Shown: positions 1 to 9,600 of the stretch, one piece after another
Numbering within the stretch: the first letter of the stretch is position 1
Layout: each line of letters opens with the position of its first letter
Origin: Candidatus Fusobacterium pullicola
Lineage (GTDB): Bacteria; Fusobacteriota; Fusobacteriia; Fusobacteriales; Fusobacteriaceae
NCBI GenBank assembly: GCA_018883725.1
Contig: JAHLFN010000016.1
Location: 27,861-91,860 of the forward strand
Direction: 5' to 3'
DNA length: 64,000 nucleotides
The notes under the pieces: model-generated
The model's database searches: none
Told to the model about the DNA's origin: nothing
What the model saw: only the letters and a program-made list of their open reading frames with translations
Position numbers and translations under genes: made by a program

Positions 1-2
1 TT

Positions 3-1511
3 GAAGAGGTAGAACTAGATGAGATAGTTCTTGTAAAACCTGGTGAGAGTATCCCAGTAGATGGCGTTGTAGTAGAGGGACAAAGTAGTGTAGATGAATC
101 TATGTTAACAGGAGAGAGTATTCCGGTAGAGAAAAATATTGGAGATAAAGTTTTTGGAGCAAGCATAAATAAAAATGGAGTAATTCAGGTAAAAGCTCAA
201 GCAATAGGTAAGGATACAGTTATCTCTAAGATAATCAAGTTAGTGGAGAATGCTCAAGGAAGTAAGGCTCCAATAGCTAAGATAGCTGATAAAGTATCTG
301 GATACTTTGTACCAACAGTAATGTTGATAGCAACAGTGGCTGGGATAACTTGGTACTATTTAGGAAGTAGAGGAATAGTAAAGATACATGAAGCTCCATC
401 AATATTTGCTTTAACAATATTTGTGGCTGTTATGGTTATCGCCTGTCCGTGCTCTTTAGGATTAGCTACACCTACAGCTATAATGGTAGGAACTGGAAGA
501 GGAGCGGAACTAGGAATACTTATAAAATCTGGAGAGGCTCTTGAAAAGGCTCACAAGATAGATACAATAGTTTTTGACAAAACAGGAACGTTAACTATTG
601 GAAAACCAAAAGTAACAGATATAATGAGCTTTAGTAATATAGATGAAGATGAGATTTTGAGAGTGGCTGGAGCATTGGAGGAGTATTCAGAACATCCCTT
701 GGGAGAGGCTATTGTAGAGGCTGGAAAAGAGAGAAAGTTACAATTTCCAAAGGTTGAAAAGTTTGAATCTATAACTGGAAAGGGAGTAACTGGAGTTATA
801 GATGGAAAAAAAGTATATATTGGAAATATAAAATTGATGAGAGATTTTTCTAGAGATATAATTAATGAGAATATTTTAGAAAAATTAGCATATCAAGGCA
901 AGACACCAATGTATATAGCTATTGAGGATAGTTTAATTGGAGTAATAGCTGTGGCTGATATTTTGAAACCAGAGGCAATAGAAACAACAAAAGAGCTTAA
1001 AAATAGAGGATATCATGTAGGAATGATAACTGGTGATAATAAATTAACAGCTCAAGCAATAGGAAAAGAGGCTGGAATAGATATAATATTTGCTGAGGTA
1101 ACACCAGAAGAGAAGTATCTAAAAGTGAAGGAGTTACAAGAGCAAGGCAAAAATGTAGCTATGGTAGGTGATGGAATAAATGATTCACCAGCTTTAGTAC
1201 AAGCCAATATAGGTATAGCTATAGGTGGAGGAACAGATATAGCTATGGAGAGTGCTGATATTGTTCTGATGAAAAGAGATTTAAAAGATGTGCTAGTAGC
1301 TATGGAGTTGAGCCATGCTGTTATCAAAAATATAAAAGAGAATTTATTTTGGGCTTTTATATATAATACAGTGGGGATACCAGTAGCAGCAGGGGTGTTA
1401 TATCCACTTACAGGTCATCTATTAAATCCTATGATAGCAGGAGCAGCTATGGCAATGAGTTCTGTATCTGTAGTTACTAATGCTCTTAGATTAAAAAAGT
1501 TTAAAAAATAA
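3..1511 (+). CDS. copA: Copper-translocating P1B-type ATPase, C-terminal part (5' truncated by window)
   Basis: The reading frame is already open at base 3, so the gene starts upstream of the window. The visible 502 codons cover the actuator domain (TGES near 108-119), the metal-binding transmembrane motif [11 protein letters not shown] (about 438-470), the phosphorylation motif DKTGT (576-590), the HP motif in SEHPLGEA, and the hinge [13 protein letters not shown] in the sixth membrane helix is the signature of Cu+/Ag+ exporters, so export of monovalent copper from the cytoplasm is the expected role. The N-terminal metal-binding domains cannot be seen. A CsoR-like regulator follows directly, which supports copper. 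The first internal ATG (102) lies inside the actuator domain and is not the real start. Confidence 0.95.
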   Translation, partial: EEVELDEIVLVKPGESIPVDGVVVEGQSSVDESMLTGESIPVEKNIGDKVFGASINKNGVIQVKAQAIGKDTVISKIIKLVENAQGSKAPIAKIADKVSGYFVPTVMLIATVAGITWYYLGSRGIVKIHEAPSIFALTIFVAVMVIACPCSLGLATPTAIMVGTGRGAELGILIKSGEALEKAHKIDTIVFDKTGTLTIGKPKVTDIMSFSNIDEDEILRVAGALEEYSEHPLGEAIVEAGKERKLQFPKVEKFESITGKGVTGVIDGKKVYIGNIKLMRDFSRDIINENILEKLAYQGKTPMYIAIEDSLIGVIAVADILKPEAIETTKELKNRGYHVGMITGDNKLTAQAIGKEAGIDIIFAEVTPEEKYLKVKELQEQGKNVAMVGDGINDSPALVQANIGIAIGGGTDIAMESADIVLMKRDLKDVLVAMELSHAVIKNIKENLFWAFIYNTVGIPVAAGVLYPLTGHLLNPMIAGAAMAMSSVSVVTNALRLKKFKK

Positions 1512-1519
1512 TTGAGAAG

Positions 1520-1568
1520 AGGTATTGTGTAAAATTTTATTTTAAATTTGCAACAATACCTTTTTTTA
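1520..1568 (+). terminator. Intrinsic terminator after copA
   Basis: A 9-bp perfect stem (AGGTATTGT, 1520-1528, with ACAATACCT, 1553-1561) encloses an AT-rich loop and is followed by a run of seven T. It lies 9 bases after the copA stop and upstream of the regulator gene, so the regulator probably has its own promoter (TATAAT-like sequence near 1572). Confidence 0.8.
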
Positions 1569-1608
1569 ATGTATAATATAATATACTCATAGTTAGTAAG
1601 GTGATAGA

Positions 1609-2187
1609 ATGAAGAATAGAAATATAGAAGAGGTACAAGGACACTGTTTATCAACAGAGAATAATTTTAGAAAAAGTCTTATCTCTAGAATAAATAGAAT
1701 AGCAGGGCAACTGCGAGGCATAGAAAGAATGATATTAAATCATGTAAAGTGTGATGAGATACTAAATCAAATCTCATCTGTAAAATCAGCTTTAAATGGA
1801 ATAGCTAAAGTTATCTTAGAAGCTCATTTAAGAAGTTGTGTAGTTAGTGAAATAAAATCTGGACTGGAAGAGGAAGCAACAGAGGATCTGATAAAAACCT
1901 TGGAAAGTTTATTAGATAAAAATATAAAAAAAATAAATGAGAGTAATGATAATATAATAAAAAAAGTAGAGATACAGATAGAAAAAATAAAAGAGTGTAT
2001 TGAAAAAGATGAATGTTGTAGCAGTATCCTAAAAGAGATAGCTATAATAAAAAATGAACTAGATAGTGTATCAAGAGTGATTTTAGAAAGGCATATAAAA
2101 AATTGTTTAGTGAGAGATATAAAATTGGGGCTAGAGGAAAAAATCGTAAATGACTTTTTATACACAATAAATAAGATGATAAAGTAG
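1609..2187 (+). CDS. Tandem-domain CsoR-type metal-sensing repressor
   Basis: The 192-residue protein carries two copies of the CsoR/RcnR (DUF156) all-helical fold. The first is about residues 22-105, with the family motif RINRIAGQLRGIERM. The second, more diverged copy is about 118-190. Each copy keeps the Cys-His-Cys copper ligands with identical spacing: C48/H73/C77 and C137/H162/C166. Usual CsoR proteins are about 90-120 residues with one domain and form dimers or tetramers, so this is an internal duplication and fusion. The start ATG at 1609 has AAGGTG six bases upstream. Its place after copA suggests copper-responsive repression. What it binds on DNA is inferred. Confidence 0.85.
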   Translation: MKNRNIEEVQGHCLSTENNFRKSLISRINRIAGQLRGIERMILNHVKCDEILNQISSVKSALNGIAKVILEAHLRSCVVSEIKSGLEEEATEDLIKTLESLLDKNIKKINESNDNIIKKVEIQIEKIKECIEKDECCSSILKEIAIIKNELDSVSRVILERHIKNCLVRDIKLGLEEKIVNDFLYTINKMIK

Positions 2188-2200
2188 AGGAGGGAATATG

Positions 2201-2860
2201 ATGAAAAGAATACTTGTAATAGATGATGAGTGGAAGATAAGAAAATTGATAAAGGATTACCTAGTAAGAGAGGGGTATATTGTAGATGAAGCTGGAGATG
2301 GAGAAGAGGGATTAGAGAAATTTTTTACAAATATATATGATATTGTAATTTTAGATATAATGATGCCAAAAATAGATGGTTGGAGTGTATGTAGAAAGAT
2401 AAGAGAGGAATCACAGGTTCCTATTATAATGCTCACTGCAAGAGCAGATGAGGGAGATCAACTTTTTGGATTTGAATTAGAAACAGATGAGTATATGGTA
2501 AAGCCTTTCAATCCAAAACTTTTAGTAGCAAAGATAAAAGCTCTTTTAAGAAGAGATGGAAAGATTGTAGATAAAGCACCGTTGGTATTTGGAGATTTAA
2601 CAATAGATGGAGTAAAGAGAGAGGTTAGATTAAAAGGGGTAGTATTGGATTTAACTCCTAAAGAGTATGATTTGCTTTACTTTTTTGTAGAAAATAAGGG
2701 TGTTGCTCTATCAAGAGAGAAAATTTTAAACTCTGTATGGGGTTGGGATTATTTTGGAGATTCGAGAACTGTAGATACTCATATTAAAAGATTGAGAAAA
2801 AAAATAGGTGAGGAGTATATTCAAACAGTAAGAGGTTTTGGTTATAAATTTGAGGAGTAG
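2201..2860 (+). CDS. OmpR-family response regulator
   Basis: The N-terminal receiver has the acidic pocket (IDDE near residue 9), phospho-acceptor Asp in VILDIMMP, the LTAR switch segment and the KPF lysine. The C-terminal winged helix matches OmpR/PhoB regulators (LTPKEYDLLYFF, then TVDTHIKRLRKKIG). The receiver loop reads FELETDEYMVKPF, slightly off the usual G-x-D-D-Y-x-x-KPF. ATG at 2201 is preferred over the ATG directly before it because GGAGGG lies six bases upstream. The gene lies 13 bases after the CsoR-like gene and 3 bases before the sensor kinase. A copper or envelope-stress role is only suggested by position. Confidence 0.93.
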   Translation: MKRILVIDDEWKIRKLIKDYLVREGYIVDEAGDGEEGLEKFFTNIYDIVILDIMMPKIDGWSVCRKIREESQVPIIMLTARADEGDQLFGFELETDEYMVKPFNPKLLVAKIKALLRRDGKIVDKAPLVFGDLTIDGVKREVRLKGVVLDLTPKEYDLLYFFVENKGVALSREKILNSVWGWDYFGDSRTVDTHIKRLRKKIGEEYIQTVRGFGYKFEE

Positions 2861-2863
2861 ATT

Positions 2864-4270
2864 ATGAAAATAAGATGGAAGATGTTCCTGCTGATGTGGA
2901 GTATGGTATTATTGATAATAGCGGGCTTTGCTATAACTAATACAGTATATCTTGAAAAATTCTATATAACAAATAAAAAAGAGAGATTAATACAGATGGG
3001 AAGGGTTATTAGTGATCCGAACTATATAGTTGATTTTAGAAATCTAGAGGTTCAAAATAATGCTGAAATAGTGATAAAGAAAAGAGAGCAAGTAGATAAG
3101 TATTATCAAAAGAAACAGCTTACAGAGGAAGAGGTAAACGAGATAAAGAAAAGTCTTAAAGATGAGCAACCGATATTTAAAATAGTCTCTTTTGAGGATT
3201 ATAGAGGGAAAGTTTTAATTCTTTTTATGCCATATAAAGCTGATAGATATATAGAGATAATAACACCATTGAGTTTAATTCAAGAGGGGTTAGAGGTTTC
3301 TATGAACTACCATTTACAAATAATTATAGTAGCCTTTATTATAGGTTCATCAATGGCTTTTTTCTTCTCTAAAGCAATGGTTATACCAATATTAGAGATA
3401 AAAGAGATAACTCAAAAAATAGCTAAATTAGATTTTAGTAGAAAATTTGAAGCTGATAGAAGTGATGAAATAGGAGAGCTAGGAGAAGCTATAAATCAGA
3501 TGGGAGAGACTCTAGAAAAAAGTATTGATGAGATAAATAGAGTTAATAAAAAACTATTAGCTGATATTGAGAGAGAGAAGAGATTAGATAAGTTAAGAAA
3601 AGAGTTTGTTGCTTGTGTAAGTCATGAGCTAAAAACTCCTATAGCTATAATACAAGGATATGCCCAAGGTCTTATGGAAAATGTAGCTAATGAAGAGGAT
3701 AGAAACTTCTATTGTGATGTCATAGTAGAGGAAAGCTATAAAATGGATAGTCTTGTTAAAGAATTACTACTTATTTCACAAATAGAGTCTGGATACTTTA
3801 AGATGAATATGGAGAAGACAAACATCTATCATCTTATCAAAGAGATAATAGATAAATATTCAAGTAAAACTGTAAAAATTGAGTATGAAGGTAAAGAGGA
3901 TATAAATGTACTTTGTGATGAAAAGTATATAGATAGAGTATTAGATAACCTTATTTCAAATGCTATAAAGTATAGAACAGGAGAGTCTTCTATAAAGGTA
4001 AAAGTAGAAGATAAAAAAAATAGATGTATGGTAACTGTAAGTAATGAGAGTGAAAATTTAAAAGAAAAAGATTTAGAAACTATATGGACACCCTTTGTAA
4101 GATTAGATAGTGCTATTGGAAAAGAGGGACATGGTTTAGGACTATCTATCGTAGCGGGAGTATTAGAAAATCATAAAAGTAAATATGGAATCTATCTTTC
4201 AGAAGGAAATATGGTAAATTTCTGGTTTGAAATAAAAAAATATAATGGAGAAAAAAATGAGGAAGAATGA
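2864..4270 (+). CDS. Membrane sensor histidine kinase
   Basis: The 468-residue protein has TM1 (about residues 8-26), an extracytoplasmic sensor of about 120 residues, TM2 (about 151-170), HAMP (about 171-222), a HisKA domain with phospho-acceptor H254 in VSHELKTP, and a HATPase domain with N-box (DNLISNAIKY) and G-box (GHGLGLSIV). It would phosphorylate the response regulator encoded 3 bases upstream. The ligand is unknown: the sensor domain is Lys/Glu-rich and shows no Cys or His cluster, so there is no direct sign of metal sensing. Confidence 0.93.
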   Translation: MKIRWKMFLLMWSMVLLIIAGFAITNTVYLEKFYITNKKERLIQMGRVISDPNYIVDFRNLEVQNNAEIVIKKREQVDKYYQKKQLTEEEVNEIKKSLKDEQPIFKIVSFEDYRGKVLILFMPYKADRYIEIITPLSLIQEGLEVSMNYHLQIIIVAFIIGSSMAFFFSKAMVIPILEIKEITQKIAKLDFSRKFEADRSDEIGELGEAINQMGETLEKSIDEINRVNKKLLADIEREKRLDKLRKEFVACVSHELKTPIAIIQGYAQGLMENVANEEDRNFYCDVIVEESYKMDSLVKELLLISQIESGYFKMNMEKTNIYHLIKEIIDKYSSKTVKIEYEGKEDINVLCDEKYIDRVLDNLISNAIKYRTGESSIKVKVEDKKNRCMVTVSNESENLKEKDLETIWTPFVRLDSAIGKEGHGLGLSIVAGVLENHKSKYGIYLSEGNMVNFWFEIKKYNGEKNEEE

Positions 4271-4913
4271 TTATTTTTATGAAATAGAGAAGGTTTATCT
4301 TGAAAAAAAAGATGATATAGAAAAAAGATTAAAAGAGTTTAAAAAGGTATGGGAAAAAGGAAGTAATAGAGATATACATGTGGAACTATCTTTCTGTATA
4401 TTAACTCCTCAATCGAAAGCTGTTAATGCTTGGAAGGCTATCACAACATTGAGAGATAATGGATTACTTTTTAATGGAACAGCAGAGGAGATGGTAGAAT
4501 ATCTCAATATAGTAAGATTTAAAAATAATAAGGCTAAATATCTAGTAGAGCTTAGAGAAAAGATGAAAAATGAGAAGGGAGAGTTTATTACAAAGGATTT
4601 CTTTTCAAGTTTTTCAGATATAAAAGAAGCTAGATTATGGATAGTAAAAAATATAAAAGGAATGGCTTTTAAAGAGGCAAGTCACTTTTTAAGAAATGTA
4701 GGCTTTGGAAAAGAGATATCTATATTGGATAGACATATATTGAGAAATCTAGTAAGACTCGAGGTAATAGATGAGATACCTAAAACTATAACACCTAAAC
4801 TTTATTTAGAGATAGAGAAAAAAATGAAGGAGTATTGTGAATTTGTAAATATCTCTATGGATAGTTTAGACTTATTACTGTGGTATTTAGAAGCTGGAGA
4901 GATTTTTAAGTAA
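4257..4913 (+). CDS. ogg: Ogg2-type 8-oxoguanine DNA glycosylase/lyase
   Basis: This is a HhH-GPD family base-excision repair enzyme of the short archaeal/clostridial Ogg2 type, about 218 residues. Visible motifs are ELSFCILTPQSKA near the N-terminus, the helix with the catalytic lysine in FKEASHFLRNVGFG, and the catalytic Asp in SILDRHILRNL. It should excise 8-oxoG and nick the strand by lyase chemistry. ATG 4257 is chosen because GGAG lies six bases upstream; ATG 4245 in the same frame has no ribosome site. Either way the gene overlaps the end of the kinase gene (14 bases from 4257), implying translational coupling. The C-terminus ends in FK as is common in the family. Confidence 0.88.
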   Translation: MRKNDYFYEIEKVYLEKKDDIEKRLKEFKKVWEKGSNRDIHVELSFCILTPQSKAVNAWKAITTLRDNGLLFNGTAEEMVEYLNIVRFKNNKAKYLVELREKMKNEKGEFITKDFFSSFSDIKEARLWIVKNIKGMAFKEASHFLRNVGFGKEISILDRHILRNLVRLEVIDEIPKTITPKLYLEIEKKMKEYCEFVNISMDSLDLLLWYLEAGEIFK

Positions 4914-4951
4914 AAAAAGAGCTGTTGCAAATTACTTTGCAGCAGCTTTTT
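4914..4951. terminator. Bidirectional terminator between convergent genes
   Basis: The stem GCTGTTGCAA (4921-4930) pairs with TTGCAGCAGC (4937-4946) with one wobble. A-run and T-run flanks make it work in both directions. It overlaps the last codons of the minus-strand hydrolase gene. Confidence 0.75.
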
Positions 4952-5660
4952 CTACAAATTTTTCAAATATTTTTAGCATATCTGTATTTCCACGAGCTGT
5001 CATCATCTCTGGATGCCATTGAATACCGTAGAAAAATTTATGGTTTTTCATTTGGAAAGCCTCTATAATCCCATCAGAAGCTACAGCTATAGGTGTAAGA
5101 TCTTTTCCTATTTTGTTAACTGCTTGATGGTGAAAAGAGTTAGTAAAAATCTCTTCTCCAAATAAATCAGCTAGTATATTATCTTTATCTATAATTTTTA
5201 CCTTATGAACAGGCATGTCAGGGTAAAAATCCTGTCTATGTTTTACCACTTCGGTATTAGTATATTTTAAATCTTGAAAAAGAGTACCACCCATAAATAC
5301 ATTTAAAAGTTGATGCCCACGACATATTCCAAGTATTGGTTTACCACTCTTTATAAACTCTTCAAGGAAAAGCATCTCCCCTCTATCTCTCTCAAGAGAA
5401 ACGACTCCTATTCCATTTTTAAATTCTTCTCCATATAGTAGAGGATTAATATCAGCTCCTCCAGATAAAATTAATCCATCTAATAATTTAACTTGTTCCT
5501 TTATAGTATCTAAATCATCAAGAGTAGGAATAATAATTGGTGTTCCTCCAGCTGCTATAACAGATTTAGAATAATCTATACTAACACAATTTCTAAAATA
5601 ATTTTTTAAATTAGGATCGTTTTCCCATGCAGAAGTTATTCCTATAACTGGTTTTTTCAT
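4932..5660 (-). CDS. Gamma-glutamyl-GABA hydrolase family protein (peptidase C26)
   Basis: This 242-residue class I glutamine amidotransferase-like hydrolase shows the nucleophile elbow in LGICRGHQLLNV with its catalytic Cys, and the His-Glu pair in IQWHPEM. Together with LDGLILSGGADINP this matches PuuD-like hydrolases, which release glutamate from gamma-glutamyl amides such as gamma-glutamyl-GABA. The family is broad, so the true substrate is uncertain. A 64-codon gene lies 14 bases upstream on the same strand and is likely co-transcribed. Confidence 0.88.
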   Translation of the reverse strand: MKKPVIGITSAWENDPNLKNYFRNCVSIDYSKSVIAAGGTPIIIPTLDDLDTIKEQVKLLDGLILSGGADINPLLYGEEFKNGIGVVSLERDRGEMLFLEEFIKSGKPILGICRGHQLLNVFMGGTLFQDLKYTNTEVVKHRQDFYPDMPVHKVKIIDKDNILADLFGEEIFTNSFHHQAVNKIGKDLTPIAVASDGIIEAFQMKNHKFFYGIQWHPEMMTARGNTDMLKIFEKFVEKAAAK

Positions 5661-5674
5661 AAAATCAACTCCTA

Positions 5675-5869
5675 TTAGTCTTCTATTTTTTCTAATTCTA
5701 TATTTGGGAAGTTTTCTTTTAATTCCTCTTGTGTTTTTATTTTTTTCAGAGTTTCACAAGCTGAGCAAAGTCCACTACAAGTAGAAAATCCTTCAACAAA
5801 TTCTATAGTATCTCCATCTTTTAGCTGTTTACCATTTCCCTTAACTTTATATTTTCCATTTAGTATCAT
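5675..5869 (-). CDS. Small Cys-rich protein, beta-grasp-like
   Basis: The protein has 64 residues and begins MILNGKYKVKGNGKQLKDGD, resembling the first strands of ThiS/MoaD/2Fe-2S beta-grasp proteins. It has a cysteine cluster CSGLCSAC at residues 31-38 that could bind metal or an iron-sulfur centre. The ATG at 5869 is chosen because GAGG lies six bases upstream; a TTG two codons earlier has no spacing for a ribosome site. I do not recognise a named family. It probably forms a two-gene operon with the downstream hydrolase. Confidence 0.7.
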   Translation of the reverse strand: MILNGKYKVKGNGKQLKDGDTIEFVEGFSTCSGLCSACETLKKIKTQEELKENFPNIELEKIED

Positions 5870-6022
5870 AAGCAACCTCTATCTTTAATTTTTTTTAATA
5901 TTATATCAATTTTTTCTAAATTATTAAATAGATTTTAAAATAATTTTTGACATACTTAGGTCATAATTAAAGGATATACTTTAACCATAAAGAATAGAGA
6001 TAAAAATTAGGAGGTATATAAA

Positions 6023-6400
6023 ATGAAAAAATTAACAATGTTAGTAGGAGCAATCACATTATTAGCAGGAACTACTTTATTTGCAGCAAATACGAATGAG
6101 CCTGTAGTAAATAAAAATATTAATGAAAAATTTAACTACTCAATGAATATGGAAGGAAGAGGGAGACACCACTTTCCAAGAGGATATTGTAATGATGGAA
6201 GAATGGGATACATTCAAAATAAAGAGATAGAGAGAAATAGAATAGATATAATGGAGAAGAGATTAGAATTAAGAAAAGAGTTGATAAAAGATAGACCAGA
6301 TTGGAAAAAAGTAGAGAGATTAAATCAAGAGATAGCTTTAAAAAGAGCAAATAATCAAACAATAATGATGAAAGAAAGAATGGTAAATCCTAAAGTTTAA
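6023..6400 (+). CDS. Small secreted periplasmic protein, Spy/CpxP-like in style
   Basis: The 125-residue protein has a clear signal peptide (residues 1-22, cleavage after LFAA). A Gly/Arg/His-rich stretch (GRGRHHFPRG) follows, then a highly charged amphipathic helix from about residue 68 to the end. Size and charge resemble Spy/CpxP/ZraP periplasmic chaperones, but the LTxxQ motif is absent, so this is a resemblance in layout only. Histidines could bind metal. It is monocistronic, with AGGAGG-like site GGAGG upstream and a strong terminator downstream. Confidence 0.75.
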   Translation: MKKLTMLVGAITLLAGTTLFAANTNEPVVNKNINEKFNYSMNMEGRGRHHFPRGYCNDGRMGYIQNKEIERNRIDIMEKRLELRKELIKDRPDWKKVERLNQEIALKRANNQTIMMKERMVNPKV

Positions 6401-6413
6401 AGAGAATTAAGAA

Positions 6414-6458
6414 AAGTGGTATAAGCTGATGAGAAGTTAGTTTATACCACTTTTTTTA
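6414..6458 (+). terminator. Intrinsic terminator
   Basis: A perfect 11-bp stem (AAGTGGTATAA, 6414-6424, with TTATACCACTT, 6442-6452) is followed by seven T. Confidence 0.85.
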
Positions 6459-6472
6459 TTTAAAAAAATATG

Positions 6473-6565
6473 TTAATAAAAATATAAAATACACATGTTT
6501 TTATATTACATTAATAAAAATATAAAAAGTAAATTCTTTTATGTTACATTAATAAAATTATAATA
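6473..6565. repeat. 38-bp imperfect tandem repeat upstream of autotransporter gene
   Basis: Two full 38-bp units (6473-6510 and 6511-6548) share the first 17 bases (TTAATAAAAATATAAAA) and the last five (TTACA). A partial third unit begins at 6549. The block lies 120-215 bases before the autotransporter start, so it could hold promoter or regulator sites. Low complexity makes chance similarity possible, but identical unit length argues for duplication. Confidence 0.6.
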
Positions 6566-6687
6566 AAAAAAATTAAAATTAATATATGGCGAATAAGTGA
6601 CAAAAATGATAAGATTAAGACACGAAATAAAGACGAAATTTTTAAATCCAAAAAATAAGATTTGAAGGCTTGAGTGGGGGAATTAAA

Positions 6688-9600
6688 ATGAAAGGTAATG
6701 TAGAAAAAAGTATAAAAAGATGGTTGAAAAATAAAGTAAAAGTAACATTAGGGTTAATAGTTTCATTTTTAATAACTGGAAATATAGGGTATGCTGAAGT
6801 AAATCTAACTCCAGATGAAAATAATAATATAGAAATAAAGGAAGAGTCAACCAAAGAAATAGTAGGATTAGAAATAACAAAAGATAACAATATAGAAAAT
6901 ATAAATAATTTTGAAATTAAAGTTGATTCCGCTAAGGGAGAAAAAGGATTAAATGGTGAAGCAAAAGGAATAGGTGTTACAAATGCAAAATTTACTGTTA
7001 ATGCAGAAGGAAAAATTTCTATTGTAGCAATTAATAACTCAGATGAAAATAGTGATAAAAATATTACAAATACAGCTTATGGAATATCTATGGGAATTGA
7101 AAATAAAAATTCTTCTTCAGAAATAGAATTGAAAGCTAAAGAAAATATAAAAATAGAAGCAGATTCTGGAATAGCAACAGCATATGCAATTTTTGCCAAT
7201 TCAAGTGGTACTAATCCTAAAAAAATATATTTAGAATCTGAAAATAATGATATTTTTTTAAAAACAAATGCAAAAAATACTGAGAGAGATTTAGCAGCTA
7301 TAATAAGTGCTGATGCTGGAAGTTGTGAAATAGATATAGATTTAATAGCTAAAAATGGAAATGTAACATTATATGGAGAATCACAGACTGGATTAATTGT
7401 TGGAGTAAAAACATCAGTTGTTACAGGAGGAGATAAAACTTCAAATGTAAGCTTAGAAGGAAAAGATATAGTAATAGAAACTAAATCTAAAGAAAAAACT
7501 TTTGTACTTGAAAACGATAGTAAAGATAGTAGTATAAATTTAAACGGAGAAAATATAACTTTAAAGGGAACATCTAGTGATGAAACATATGCAGATTATA
7601 CTTCTACCCTATACAATGCCAATGGTGTTGTAAATATAGCAGGAGGTGGAGAAGTTAATTTAGAGTCAACTTCGAATAAAATAGGTAGTTATGGAGTATT
7701 TGCATTTGATGCTAGAGATACTAATATCAAAGGAAAAATTGTTGATATAATTAGTACTTCAAATAACTCATCAGCAATTGGGGTATATGCAGATAGTATA
7801 ACAAAAGATTCGTTTGTAACAGTAGATACAGTGGAAGATCTAAATATAAAGGCTCAAGGAAATTTATATTCAGCTTCTTTATTTAATAGTGCAAGAAAAA
7901 AAGATGATGAAACAAAAATTTCATTAAACTCATCAGGAAATTTAAATTTAAGTTCAAAAGATACTATAGCATCATATGGAATATATAATAATTCTTCTGG
8001 TGGAAAAGCAACACTTTCATTAAACTCTAAAGGAGAATTAGTAGCTAATTCATTATCAAATAATGGAATAGCATATGGAGTTTATAACTATGCCACAGGT
8101 GGTAATTCAAAAATAGATATCAATGTCAAAGAAAATGTTGATATAAATACTATTGGGAATAGTAATAGTAGTATATATGGAGTACTTTCTTTTAACGGAA
8201 GTGGAGGTTCAAGTGAAGTAGATATAAAAGCTAAAAATATAGATATCGATTCTAAAAATAAAACTGGTAATGATTATGGTCTTTTTTTAAGAGATAAAGC
8301 TATTTTAAAAGCAGATAATAATATTATTGTTAATTCAGCATCAGAAAACGGAAATACATATGGAATAGTAACAGGATTGACTAATAAAGAATCAGTTATA
8401 TCAGGAAGTAATATTGAAATAAATAGTAAATCTGGCTTCTCTTTTGAAACTTTAGAAAAAACAGAAGGAAAGTCATCATATGGTATGTATATAGAACCAA
8501 GCAGTATTTTAAACCTTGAAGCTAGAGAAAAAGTTAATATTTTAGCACAAACAACAGGAAATAATGCATATGGTCTTCAAGCCTTAGAAAAAAGTGATAC
8601 TAAAATTAAGGGAGATACTTTGAATATTACATCTATAGGTAAAGAAATAGATGGAAGTAATGCAGGAGATATAGATACAAATGTAACAGTAAGTAAAATA
8701 TTTAATACCACCCAAGGAATTAGATTACAAGATGAGGCAACACTTGATTTAACGAATGTCAATAACTTAAATGTAACTTCAAGTGACATAGCAGTAACAG
8801 TAAAAGATACTAATTTAAAATTTGATGGAGTTAGTAAATTTGTAGGAAATAGTTATTTAATTGAAAATTATAAAGATAATAATTTATTAGTAAGACCAGT
8901 ACTTCAAGCAATAAATGATGGTAATATTACATTATCTGGAGATACAACTGTAATAAGTAGAACAGGGGAAGATGGTTCAGAGGATGAGACTAAAATAAAT
9001 AACGTAGGTATCTATGCTCAAGGAGATACTAATACTGCGATGGTAGAAAATATTACTGTCAATGGAAAATTAACAGTAATATCAGGAAATGATGTATTAA
9101 CAGAAAAATATGATATAGAAAATTTAGAAGAATTAAGAAATCTTACAGCAGGGGATTTTAAAGAGTTAATATCAAATACAGATATAACGCTAATGGCAAC
9201 ATCTGGAGGAAAAATAAATATTGATTCAAATGATAATGTATTCTTAATAGGAGATATACTTTCAGGTAAAGCAAATTCAGAGGTATCAGTAAAAGGTGGA
9301 AATGGAAATCCAGATTCAATGGTAGTAATAGGAGAAGTATTAGCAGCAAATGGTGGAAAAGTAAATCTAGATATGTCTAATGGAGGATATTTTGTAGGAA
9401 GAGCTGATGACTACTTTACTATAAACGAAGGATTTAAAGAAGCAGGATTCCGTAATAATAAATTTGATGAAAATATAGCAGAAGGTGGAGAAATAAGTAT
9501 AAAACTTGGAAAAAATGCAACATGGAATGCTATAGGACAAAGCTATGTAACAAATCTTGAATTTAAAGAAGGTAGTGGAGTAGTAGACTTAACACATGAA

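Noticed and set aside
5944..5975. Possible operator TGAC...GTCA with TTGACA upstream of the small secreted protein gene
   Set aside because: Spacing to a -10 element does not fit a promoter and the inverted repeat is only four bases per arm.
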